A stretch of DNA of 64,000 bases from the NCBI RefSeq assembly GCF_016772475.1, contig NZ_CP068595.1, positions 3,720,001-3,784,000 of the forward strand. The letters run 5' to 3'. A model generated the notes under the pieces. The model was not told the DNA's origin, searched no databases, and saw nothing but the letters and a program-made list of their open reading frames with translations. The position numbers were made by a program, and so were the translations under genes. Source of the stretch: Paenibacillus sonchi. GTDB lineage: Bacteria; Bacillota; Bacilli; Paenibacillales; Paenibacillaceae. Positions 1 to 10,900 of this stretch are shown piece after piece. The first letter of the stretch is position 1, and every line of letters starts with the position of its first letter.

Positions 1-61
1 CAATTTCAATACGATAGATAACATCGTAAGCTTTATCAATTCGAAAACGGTCTATCAATAA
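1..61 (+). CDS. Carrier protein (ACP), 3' end only
   Basis: Positions 2-58 read in frame NFNTIDNIVSFINSKTVYQ and stop at TAA 59-61. This resembles the last helix of an acyl or peptidyl carrier protein (pattern TIxxIxxFI). The rest of the gene, including the phosphopantetheine serine, lies outside the window. The next gene starts 9 bases after the stop, and its ribosome binding site AAGGG overlaps the stop region, so the two are probably co-transcribed. A free-standing carrier protein beside a methyltransferase and an acyl-CoA dehydrogenase would fit a locus that builds a special malonyl-type extender on its own ACP. It could equally be the end of a larger NRPS or PKS protein. Only 19 residues are visible, so the call is tentative. 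Confidence 0.5.
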   Translation, partial: NFNTIDNIVSFINSKTVYQ

Positions 62-70
62 GGGCACTGT

Positions 71-763
71 ATGATTTATACGACAAAAAACACTGGGGCC
101 GTTTTTAATTGGGACGAATATTTCATGAAGCTGAAGAACGGGGAAGCTCCGGCGTTTGACGTGGATGCGTATTTTCACAATGTCAGGGATTTGCTGAGTG
201 AGAACGCTCATCTGCTGGCACTGGTCTTGGGGGACGTATTGCGCAAGCTGTTAAAGGGCATTCAGGTACAACCGCAGCCAAGAATACTGGAGCTGGGGGC
301 GGGTACGGGATTTCTCACCCGTCTTTTACTGACCATGTACGGGGGAAGCGGAGTTTTGGTGGATAATTGCCGGACCTCATTTGATGCCTATAACCGGATA
401 AAAGAAAAGAATGAGGACCGCATTACGTATCAGTTGGAAGACCTTTTTGCCTTAAAGGTGACAGAGCCGTTTGATATGGTTTGCAGCTTTGGGCTAATCG
501 AACATTTTCAAGAGAAGCAGGAGATTCTGTCCATCCACAAGGAGCATTGCCGCCCGGGCGGTCATATGATTCTAATCGTGCCGATGGACAGCTTTTTGAC
601 ACGGGCCTATTACGAGGTTCATCCCGAAATCAACCTGGGGTATAGAGAGCTGTTAACCAAGAAGACTGCATTGGAACAGATTCAGACAAGCGGGCTGCAG
701 CCGGTCCGGGCTGAAGTCAGCCAGGGTTATGTCTATGATTTTTTGACGGTTTTGTGTAAGTGA
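71..763 (+). CDS. Class I SAM-dependent methyltransferase
   Basis: A 230-residue protein with the glycine-rich SAM-binding motif I LELGAGTG at residues 73-80 and the later strand FGLIEHF near residue 148, as in free-standing small-molecule methyltransferases of the Methyltransf_11/23 type. ATG at 71 is preceded by AAGGG. The gene lies between a carrier protein and an acyl-CoA dehydrogenase, so O-methylation of a carrier-bound extender (to methoxymalonyl-ACP) is possible. Methylation of the finished product is equally possible. The protein does not obviously look like the FkbG O-methyltransferase family. The fold is well supported; the substrate is not known. Confidence 0.85.
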   Translation: MIYTTKNTGAVFNWDEYFMKLKNGEAPAFDVDAYFHNVRDLLSENAHLLALVLGDVLRKLLKGIQVQPQPRILELGAGTGFLTRLLLTMYGGSGVLVDNCRTSFDAYNRIKEKNEDRITYQLEDLFALKVTEPFDMVCSFGLIEHFQEKQEILSIHKEHCRPGGHMILIVPMDSFLTRAYYEVHPEINLGYRELLTKKTALEQIQTSGLQPVRAEVSQGYVYDFLTVLCK

Positions 764-816
764 CAGATGTTAGGTCTTTTTCAGAACATACAATCTAATG
801 ATGGGATGAATGAAAA

Positions 817-1983
817 ATGGCGATGACAAGGAATAACTCACAAAGCATTCTGGAAGAAGTAAAGCAGTTTGTCGAGGAAGACATCCGGCCCTTCGCGGCT
901 GATTTCGAAGAACAGCAGGCTCTCCCCCGCGAGTTAATCCGGAAGATGGGGCGGAAAGGGTATCTGGGAGCAAGCTTCCCTGAAGAGTTCGGAGGGCTGG
1001 AGCTGGATCCGCTTGAATATGGCAGTCTGGTTGAAGAGATCGGCAAAGGAGCCTTGTCCGCCGCGATGCTGCTTACGGTAAGCACGGGTCTGGTTGGCGA
1101 GACGCTCATCCGTTGGGGCACGAAATACCAACAAGAGAAGTATGTCCTGCCCATTGCCAGGGGTGAAAAGATTGGTGCGTTTGCGTTGACCGAGCCGGGC
1201 GTGGGAAGCGGTGCAAAGGATGTTGAGAGCGCTTACGAAAAAGTTGGAGACAACTACCGGATCACCGGCCGGAAAAAATGGATCTCCTTCGGCGAAATCG
1301 CTGATTTTTTTATCGTCATTGCTGCCGAACAATCAAGCAAGGCCGTCAGTGCTTTTCTCGTTGACCGCAATCTGGAAGGCGTGAAGATAAAAAAAATGCA
1401 GGGGCTGCTGTCTTGCGCCGCCTCACAGCTTGCTGACATCGAGCTTACCGGTGTTGAGGTCGGGCCGGAAATGATGGTTGGCAAGGAAGGGATGGGTTTT
1501 GCCGGAATCGCCAATTTTGCCTTGGACTACGGGCGCTTCAACGTAGCATGGATGGGTGTAGGGTTGGCGCAGGAGGCCTTGGAAGTGATGGTTACTTACG
1601 CCAGAAAAAGAAGCCAGTCCGGGCAAAAAATCTTTCATCATCAGCTCATCAAGGGAATTATCGGAGATAATGTCACGAAGATTATGGCCGCGCGTTCGTT
1701 GTGCAAGGAGGCTGCACGGATGAGAATCGAAAATCACCCGGACACTGCAATTCACACGACAGCGGCCAAATATTTCTCGTCTACCGTTGCCAACAAGGCT
1801 GCCGCCGATGCCATTCAGGTTCTCGGAGCCAACGGATGCAGCAGACGGTTTCCGGTGGAACGTCTGTTCAGAGAGGCCAAAGTCCTTGAAATCATTGAAG
1901 GGACCTCACAGCTTCAGCAGCAGATAATCGCCTTGTATGGCGCAAATAAATATTATCAGCCAAAAAGGATTAAAGAAATATGA
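817..1983 (+). CDS. Acyl-CoA (acyl-ACP) dehydrogenase
   Basis: A full-length 388-residue flavin-dependent acyl-CoA dehydrogenase. The FAD-contact stretch FALTEPGVGSGAKDV lies near residue 123, KKWISFG follows, and IIEGTSQLQQQI is near the C terminus, with Glu361 in the position of the catalytic base of this family. In NRPS/PKS clusters such enzymes oxidise carrier-bound substrates, for example hydroxy- or aminoacyl-ACP on the way to hydroxymalonyl, methoxymalonyl or aminomalonyl units (FkbI, ZmaE and ZmaI types), or introduce alpha,beta double bonds. The stop codon overlaps the start of the first NRPS gene (ATGA), showing translational coupling. The partner enzymes of such a pathway (FkbH, 3-hydroxyacyl dehydrogenase) are not in the window and would have to lie upstream. 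Confidence 0.9.
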   Translation: MAMTRNNSQSILEEVKQFVEEDIRPFAADFEEQQALPRELIRKMGRKGYLGASFPEEFGGLELDPLEYGSLVEEIGKGALSAAMLLTVSTGLVGETLIRWGTKYQQEKYVLPIARGEKIGAFALTEPGVGSGAKDVESAYEKVGDNYRITGRKKWISFGEIADFFIVIAAEQSSKAVSAFLVDRNLEGVKIKKMQGLLSCAASQLADIELTGVEVGPEMMVGKEGMGFAGIANFALDYGRFNVAWMGVGLAQEALEVMVTYARKRSQSGQKIFHHQLIKGIIGDNVTKIMAARSLCKEAARMRIENHPDTAIHTTAAKYFSSTVANKAAADAIQVLGANGCSRRFPVERLFREAKVLEIIEGTSQLQQQIIALYGANKYYQPKRIKEI

Positions 1984-4900
1984 AAAAACTGGATGCAAAT
2001 CAAGTGAGTGACATCATCTCTCTTAGTTCGATGCAGGAAGGGATGCTCTTTCATTATTTGAAGGAGCCCGGCAGCTCCCTTTATTTCGAACAGGTGAGTT
2101 TGCACATTGCATCCCGGGTTGATCTCTCCGCTTTTGAGGCGGCATGGCAGCACGTTGTCTCCAGCAATGAGATGCTCCGGGCGGTTTTTCGCTGGGAAGG
2201 CGTCAAAGAGCCCGTGCAGATTATTCTCAAAGAGCGGGCCCAATTTCTGCAGATCATCGATGTTTCGTCTCAGGGCATCGGTGAACGCAGTGTGTTTATT
2301 ACAAAACTTATGGAGGATGACAGGAACAGTCCGTTTGATTTAACAGAGGGGGCTTTTCGCGTCTGCCTGTATCAATTCGCTGAAGCCGACTATCAAATGA
2401 TTCTGAGCCATCATCATATTTTGTTTGACGGGTGGAGCACGGGGATTATCCTGAATGAATTCATGGAGACCTATCAGCTCTTCTTGAATCAGCAGCAGCC
2501 ATCCGCAGCACTCAAGAAAAGATATAAGGAATTTATCGGGCTGACCAGAAACAAGGACAAAGCGGAGCAGGAAAGGTTCTGGACCGGGTATCTGCAGGAG
2601 GTTCATCCCGTGTGGCTGCAGGATATTCTTCCGGCCAGTCCATCCGGGCAGCAAGCGGAGGGGAAAAAGCAGCTTCGTCTGGAGCTGCCCCTTTTTCTCT
2701 ATGAAGAGATCAAACAGGAGGGGAAATACTCGGTAAGCTGTTATCTTTACGCAGCCTGGGCGATCCTTCAAGCATTTTATACTGACAGCAGGGACATTGT
2801 GTTTGGCACAACCATCTCAGGCCGGGAAGAGGCGCTGCACGGATGGGAAGAAACGGTCGGCTTGTTTATTAACACGCTGCCGCTAAGGCTTAGGATTGAC
2901 CCGGAAGAAACCTTCAAGGGTCTTCTGGAGAAAGTGTTTGTCTCTTTGAATGCAAGAAAAGAGTATGGCTCCACACCGCTCAGGGATATCAAACGATACA
3001 GCGGAATGCATTTTGAAAAAGAATTATTTGATACGATTCTGGTGATCGAGAATTATCCTTTGCAAAATAACTTGAATAGTCGGAATATGCTTATCGATTC
3101 CTTCTCATATAGAGAGGAAACCAATTATCCTCTGTCCATCTTTATTACCTTATGGAACTCCATTGAAATCGTTATGGATTATAACAGCGGCATGTATAGC
3201 GAGGCATTTATTCATGAGGCAGCAGCCCGATATCAGCTGATCCTGTCTTCTCTCGTTCAACATCCGGCGGCACTGGTTGCTTCTGCCGATTTTTTGTTTC
3301 CGGAGGAACAAAGGAAGCTGCTGCTGGAATTTGCGAATACGGAAGTTATGGTTCCGGCCGATAAAACCATTCATCAGCTATTTGAAGAGCAGGCGGACAA
3401 GGAGCCAGACCGGATTGCGCTTCATTACGCAGGGCAGATCTATACCTACCGGCAGCTCAATGAACAAGCTAATCAGTTGGCGAATTTTTTAACCGGTAAG
3501 GGGATTCAGCCTAACCAGCTGGTTGGCATCTGTATGGATAGACGGCCTGAGCTGCTGATTGCGATGCTTGGAATTTTGAAATCCGGAGGAGCTTACGTAC
3601 CGATTGATCCCATTCTGCCGGAGGAACGGATGGCCGCCATGGTACAGGACGGGCAGATCGAAGTAATCATCACCGTCCAGAAGTACACGGATGCCTTAAT
3701 GGGCATGAAGGGGAAGCAGCCGGTCCGCCAGACGCTCTTATGTATGGATCAAGACGCGCTGCAGGGACATTACGGTTTACAGGATATCCTCCGATTCCCC
3801 TGTGAAGCCGGCATACATCCGTCAACCCCGGAGAATCTTGCTTATGTGATCTATACGTCGGGATCGACGGGAGCGCCCAAGGGCGTTATGGTCAGCCATG
3901 GCAACGTAGTGAATTTTATCTTTGGCATGGACAAGCGGATCGGATTCCGGCCTGATGATAAGGTATTGGCGCTCACGACCTATTCCTTTGATATATTCGT
4001 CCTGGAATCCTTGCTGCCGCTTTGTTTGGGCATGAACCTTGTGCTCGCCCCCGATTGGGTACAGAAGGAACCCGATGCCATATTGCGGTTGATCGAACAG
4101 GAGTCCATCGATATTCTCCAAGCGACACCATCACGTATGAGGATGCTTGTAGACTCTTCATTAGCCGGTTGCCTTCAGCAGCCGGGAAAAATTCTGATCG
4201 GCGGAGAGGGGTTTCCCGAAGACCTCTACCAATCCTTGCGCAAGATCACAGACCAACAGATCTACAATGTGTACGGGCCGACGGAAACGACAGTATGGTC
4301 TACCGTACAGGAGCTTGAGGATACGCTGTCTATCGGGAAACCCATTGCTAATACAGGAATCTATATTTTATCCAAAGACAAACATCTGCGGCCCTTGGGT
4401 TATCCGGGGGAACTATGCATCTCCGGGAAAGGTGTGGCCCAAGGATATCTTAACCAGCCCGGTTTAACCAGCGATAAGTTCATTAATAATCCGTATCATC
4501 CGGGGAGAGGCTGTATTGTACCGGTGATTATGCGTATTGGCTGCCGGATGGAAGACTTCAGTTCGTAGGAAGAAACGATGGCCAGGTCAAAATCAGGGGA
4601 CACCGCATCGAAATTGAAGGAATTGAAAGCACAATCAAAAGCTATCCTGCTGTAAAAGATGCAGTGGTCATCGAAGTGAAAGAGGCTGGCGGCGCGGCAC
4701 TGGCCGCTTATCTGGTGACGGGCAGCGGATTTGACCGGGAGGATTTCCAGGCTTTTCTCAAGAGCAAACTCCCATATTATGCAGTGCCGGCCAACTTGTA
4801 TCCCATCGGCGAGATTCCCTATACGAGTAATCTGAAGGTGGACCGGAAAGCACTTGCCCAGATGAAAACCGGCCGCATGGTTCCGTCCGGAAAGCTGGTG

Positions 4901-7900
4901 GAGCCGCGCAGCAAGCTGGAAAATGAGGTTGCAGCGATTTGGAAAAAGGTGCTGAAGCTTGAGAGCGTGGGCATATTCAACCGCTTCTTTGACATAGGCG
5001 GCGACTCGGTGAAGGTCATTCATCTATGTAATGAATTAAAGGCCCGCTTGAACATGGAGATCCCGGTCCAAACCATTTTTGACTATCCGACGATCCATGA
5101 ATTTGTCAGTTACTGCAATGATACTATGACAAGAACAGCGGGCGAAGCCCGGCAGCAACCTGCAGAATCCAAAGCTTTTCAGCCTCCAATCCTGGATTTC
5201 CAGGATACGGATGTGGCTATTATCGGGATGGCCGGCCGGTTTCCGGGGGCTGCTGACAAGGAGCAGTTCTGGAGCAACCTGGTGAGCGGGAAAGAAGCGA
5301 TCAAGTTTTATACCGATGAAGAATTGAAGGCACTTGGGATGGACAGTGAGCTTTTGAACAATCCCAAGTATGTAAGGGCAAAAGGAAAGCTCGATGACAG
5401 CGATTGCTTTGATGCCGATTTCTTTGGGTATACCGTTGCCGAAGCCAAGTGGATGGACCCGCAAATCCGCTTGCTCCACGAGTGTGCCTGGCATGCGCTG
5501 GAGGATGCCGGATATGAACCGGAGTCCTACCCCGGAGCAATCGGACTGTATATCGGCTCTTCTTATAATATTTATTGGGTACCCGAGAAGTTCAGTCCTT
5601 CCCTGTATGCCTCTGATCAATATCAAATCTACAACATGAACAGCAATTCGTTCGCTACGCTGATTGCCTATCGCATGAATCTGCGGGGCCCGGCGATCAC
5701 CGTCCAAACCGCCTGCTCCACCTCGCTTGTGGCCATCGACCGTGCTTATAAGGACCTGCTTTTTGGCGATTGTGACATTGCGGTTGCCGGAGGGGCTGCG
5801 GTTACGCTGCTTGACGAAATGGGCTATATCCACCAGGAGGGAATGGTCCTGTCCAAGGACGGTCATTGCAGAGCCTTTGAGAAAAAGGCAACAGGCACCG
5901 TGACCGGCAACGGAGTAGGACTGGTCGTCCTGAAACGCTTAAAGAATGCGCTTGCTGACGGGGATCACATTTATTCTATTATCAAATCCACTGCCGTCAA
6001 TAATGATGGAAACCGTAAAGCGGGATATTCCGCTCCAAGCGCTGAAGGACAGGCGGCGGTCATCCAAAAGGCCATTCAGCGTTCCGGTATTGGCTCCGAG
6101 CAAATTCATTATATTGAAGCGCACGGGACGGGAACCGTACTGGGTGATCCGGTAGAAATCGAAGGGCTAAAACGGGCCTTCAACACGAGTAAGAAAAATT
6201 ATTGCGGACTGGGCTCGGTCAAAACGAATATCGGACATCTGGAAGCTGCCGCTGGAATCGCAGGGCTGATGAAAACATCCATGTCCCTGCAAAAAAGAAT
6301 GATTCCTGCTTCACTCAACTGTGATGAGATCAATGCACATATCGTATTGGAGGATTCGCCATTTTATGTGAATACCCGGCTTCTAGATTTGCGGAATGAG
6401 GACAATTATCCGCTGCGGGCGGGGGTAAGCTCGTTTGGGCAAGGGGGAAGCAATGCGCACGTGATTCTGGAAGAAGCGCCGCAGGTGGACTCGGGTCCTG
6501 CCCATAGACGATACGTAATCATGACTCTATCCGCAAAAACGGAGCCTGCGTTGAACAATTTGAAGGGAAAAGTAAGAGAGTCGTTCAGACGCAGCCCCGG
6601 CGTGCATTTGGCTGATGCCGCCTATACCTTGAAAGTGGGACGGAAAAGTTTTGCCCACCGTTCCGCTTTTCTCTGCACGGAAACCAAAGAGGCCATAGAT
6701 ATTCTCACGGCAAAGGAAACAGCCAAAAGATGGGATGCCATTGTTACGGAGCAGGCCCCATCCGTTGTATTCATGTTTTCGGGCCAAGGTGCAGAATATG
6801 TGAATATGGCTCTGGATCTCTATCGGCATGAGCCGGTTTTCCGGGACAAACTGAATGAATGCCTGACGATTTTGCAGGAGATCTCCGGTTTGCGCTATCA
6901 GGATTTTTTATTCCCGGATGGCCGGGAGCAGCAAGCGGAGCGCCACATTCACAGACAGAGCGTTTCCCAGCCCCTTCATTTTGCTCTGGAATATTCTTTG
7001 GCATGGCTGCTGATGAATTGGCAGGTAGAGCCGCTGAGCATGATCGGGTACAGCATCGGAGAGTATGTCGCCGCGTGTCTGGCGGGTGTGTTTTCCTTGC
7101 ATGATGCCTTGTTTCTGACCTATCACCGGGGAGTCCTTATGGAGAAACTTCCTGAAGGGCTCATGATCACGGTTCCGCTCCAGGAGGCGGATTTGCTGCA
7201 GATTCTACCACCGGCTCTGTCGGTTGCTGCTGTTAACGACGAGTCTTGTATTGTATCTGGAAGCAAGGACAGCATTGCCGCCTTTGAAGCCTTGCTCAAG
7301 AGCAAGAAATTGATCAGCATGAGACTGCAGATTTCTCACGCGGGCCATTCCAAAATGCTTGATTCGATGATCAGCGAATTCAGGGAATGCGTTCAGAGGG
7401 TGACTTGTAATCCGCCGGCTGTTCCTTTTGTGTCCAGTCTGACCGGGGATGTAATCACGCCGGAGGAGGCGGCGAGCCCGGAGCATTGGGTACGTCATTT
7501 GCGGGAGCCTGTGCGTTTTGCCGAAGGATTCAAAAAGCTTGCGCCGCAAGAGAATACCCTGTTTATCGAGATCGGCCCAGGGCGGAATCTATGCACGCTG
7601 GTTCAGCGGTTTATGCAGCCTGACCGCAAGCAGAAGCTGCTCGATACCATACGGGTCGAACGTAAAAAAACAGCGGACGACGAGTATTTGTTAAGGACGG
7701 TCGCACAATTATGGGTAAACGGGGTTAGTGTGGATTGGAGCCGCTTCTACAGCAATGAACAACGAAGAAGAGTGCCCCTGCCGGGCTACCCGTTTGAGAA
7801 AAAACGCTATTGGCTCCGGGATTTTCGTTATGGCATGGGCAGTCCGGCCGTTGAGGCCGTAGCAGGTCAGGCCCCTTATGACTTGCCGGAAGCACCGGCG

Positions 7901-10900
7901 GAGTCGGAAGCAAGTCCGGTTCAAGCTGAACCAAAGCCAATGAGCAGTGAAGCCGCCATTCTTGCACAGATGGTAACGGATATCATCGGCGGCACAACTA
8001 TTGGCGAGGATGATGATCTGTTCGAGCGGGGATTCGATTCGCTGAAGGTGATTTCATTTATCTCGAAGGTTACAGACGCGTTCCGCGTTCAATTAACCAT
8101 GCACGAGGTGTTCCAAAACCCGACAATCAGGGAACTGCTGCCAGTGATTCAGAGGCAGGCACCGGGTCAGGCCGTTGCCATCCCGAAAGCGCCGGAAGCA
8201 GCGTGCTATCCGGTATCCTCCCAGCAAAAAAGGCTGTATGCATTGCAGCAATTCGATGAGGACAGCACCGCCTACAATATCCCGGGGGCGTTTGTCTTGC
8301 ACGGCAAGCTGGACCGGGAGCGGGTGCAAGCCGCATGCGACGGTCTGATCCGGCGGCATGAAGCGCTGCGGACCAGCTTTGAACTGAGCGGACAAGCGCT
8401 GGTGCAAAAGATAGACCCTCACGCAGCGTTAGCTATCGCATATTCCGATCTGCCGGGGGCCGGAGTAGAAGAGACATTGCAAGGCTTTGTGCAACCGTTC
8501 CGGCTGGAGCAGGCCCCGCTGATCCGGATCCGGCTGGTGCGTGTGGAGAACGAATGCCATGTCCTGCAGATCGATATGCATCATATTATCTCGGACGGGC
8601 TGTCCATTGAGCTATTGATCAGAGATTTCCTGGCCTATTACGAGGGACGGGCCCTTGAAGAGCCCCGGATTCAGTACAAGGACTACGCCGTGTGGCAGCA
8701 GAACAGGGAGTCGGCGTTCTGGCAAGAGGAACGGGCGTTTTGGCTGGAGCAATACAAAGACGGGTACGAGCTGCTGAATCTGCCGACCGACTTCCGGCGT
8801 CCGCCCATCAAGCAGTTCGCGGGCGCGCTCCGCCCGTTTGCCTGGACCGAAGAAATCAGCGGCTCATTGCAAGCGTTCTGCCAGACCCATCAGATTACGC
8901 CGTACATGCTGCTGCTTAGCTGCTTTACCATTTTGTTAGCAAAATACAGCGGCCAGCAAGAGGTTCTGGTCGGCACGCCGGTCGGCGGACGTTTGGGCGT
9001 GGATACGGAAGACACGGTGGGGGCTTTTGTCAACACGCTGGCCCTCCGCAGCCGCCCGGATGGAACGAAGGTGGTGCTGGACTATCTGCAGGAAGTCCGG
9101 GAGTATTGCCTGCATGCCTTTGACCACCAAGGGTATCCCTTTGAAGAACTGGTGCAGGACATTGAGAAGGAACGGGACGTCAGCCGCAATCCGCTCTTCG
9201 ACACCATGTTTGCCTGGGAGCAGCGGGACCGGAGCCAGCTGCATATCTCCGGTCTCCAGGTGCAGCGCTACGATTTCCACAGCGGTATTGCCAAGTTTGA
9301 CCTGATGCTGCAGGCCTGGGAAGAGCAAGGGGAAATGGGCTTTAGCATCGAGTACGCCACCGCGCTGTTCAAGGACTCGACGATTCAGCGGATGGGCGGA
9401 CATTACCAGCAGATTGTCCGGCAGGTTCTGCAATCTCCCGGCCGGACGATCCGGGAGCTTAGCCTGCTCGGGGCAGAGGAAGCAGAGCAGGTACAGTACG
9501 GATTCAATCAGACGGAGGCCGGGTATGACCTCAGTCAGAGCATCATCACGCTGATCGAACAGCAAGCGGAGAAGAGGGGAGGCGAAACGGCAGTCGTCTG
9601 GGAAGGGCAACGCCTGACCTACCGCGAGCTGAATGAGCGGGCCAACCAGGTGGCCCGCCTGCTGCGGGATCAGGGCTGCCAGCGGGATGAGATCATCGGC
9701 ATCCTGGCGGAGCGCTCCCCGGCGATGATCATCGGCTTGCTGGGGATTGAGAAAGCGGGCTGCGCCTATCTCCCGCTGGACCCGGACTATCCGGCGGAAC
9801 GGATCGGCTATTTGATCGCAGACAGCGGGCTAAAGACCGTATTGACCCAGACCGCCTTCGCATCTCAGGCTACCGCCCTGGGCGTAACCGCTGTGGATGT
9901 GGAAGAGGAAGCCATCTATGCAGGGTATGAACGCGACAATGTCGCACTGGACATCCTCCCGCATCATTTGGCTTATGTACTCTACACCTCCGGCTCAACA
10001 GGCAAACCCAAAGGGGTCCTGCTGACGCACGGGGGGCTGGTGAACCGTCTGCGCTGGATGGCGGAGGCGTACGGAATGGACGAGCGGGAGGTCGTTCTGC
10101 AAAAGACCACTTATACCTTTGACGTATCGGTCTGGGAGCTGTTCCTCCCGCTGATGACCGGGGGAGTGCTCTGTCTGGCGAAGCCGGGCGGGGAAAAAGA
10201 CCCGGATTATCTGGTTCAGCTGATCCGCAGTCAGGGAATAACGACGCTGCATTTCGTGCCTTCGATGCTGTCGGGTTTTGTGCATGCGCTGCCGGAGAAT
10301 GCGTCATTGGGGCAGCTGAAGCGCTGCATATGCAGCGGTGAAGAGCTGACGCTTGAAGTGAAGGAGCGGTTTTTCCGCAGGGGCGAGGGGGTTGAACTGC
10401 ATAACCTGTACGGACCTACCGAAGCGACCATTGATGTCAGCTCTTATGAGGTGCATCCGGCAGACCCGCTGATTCCGATCGGCAAGCCAGTGGCGAACAC
10501 CTGCCTGTATATCGTATCGGAAGAAGGCGGGCTGGTGCCGGTGGGCATTCCGGGAGAACTGTGCATCGGCGGTGTGCAACTGGCGAAGGGGTACCTCAAC
10601 CGGCCGGAGCTCACGGCGGAGAAATTCAGGACGCTGCCGGGGCTGCCGGAAGAGCGGCTGTATTTCACGGGGGACCTGGCCCGGTGGCGGGAAGACGGGA
10701 ATATCGAGTATCTGGGGAGAAAGGATACCCAGATCAAGCTGCGGGGCTACCGGATCGAGCTGGGGGAGATCGAGTCCGCCATCCAGAAATATGACAGCCG
10801 GATTGAAACGGCTGTCGTGGTGAGCCAGGGGGCACAGGCAGAGACCAAAGTGCTCTGCGCCTACTTTACAGCCAGGGAGCGAATCGAAACTGAGGCGTTA

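Noticed and set aside
4502..4505. Programmed frameshifting as an explanation for the broken frames
   Set aside because: There are no slippery heptamers with downstream structure at the sites. The breaks occur at many unrelated domain positions and all but one have the same one-base loss at base runs.
8692..8919. Open frame in another plus-strand frame, repeated at 11812-12039
   Set aside because: A shadow of the duplicated condensation domains; no ribosome binding site and no motif.
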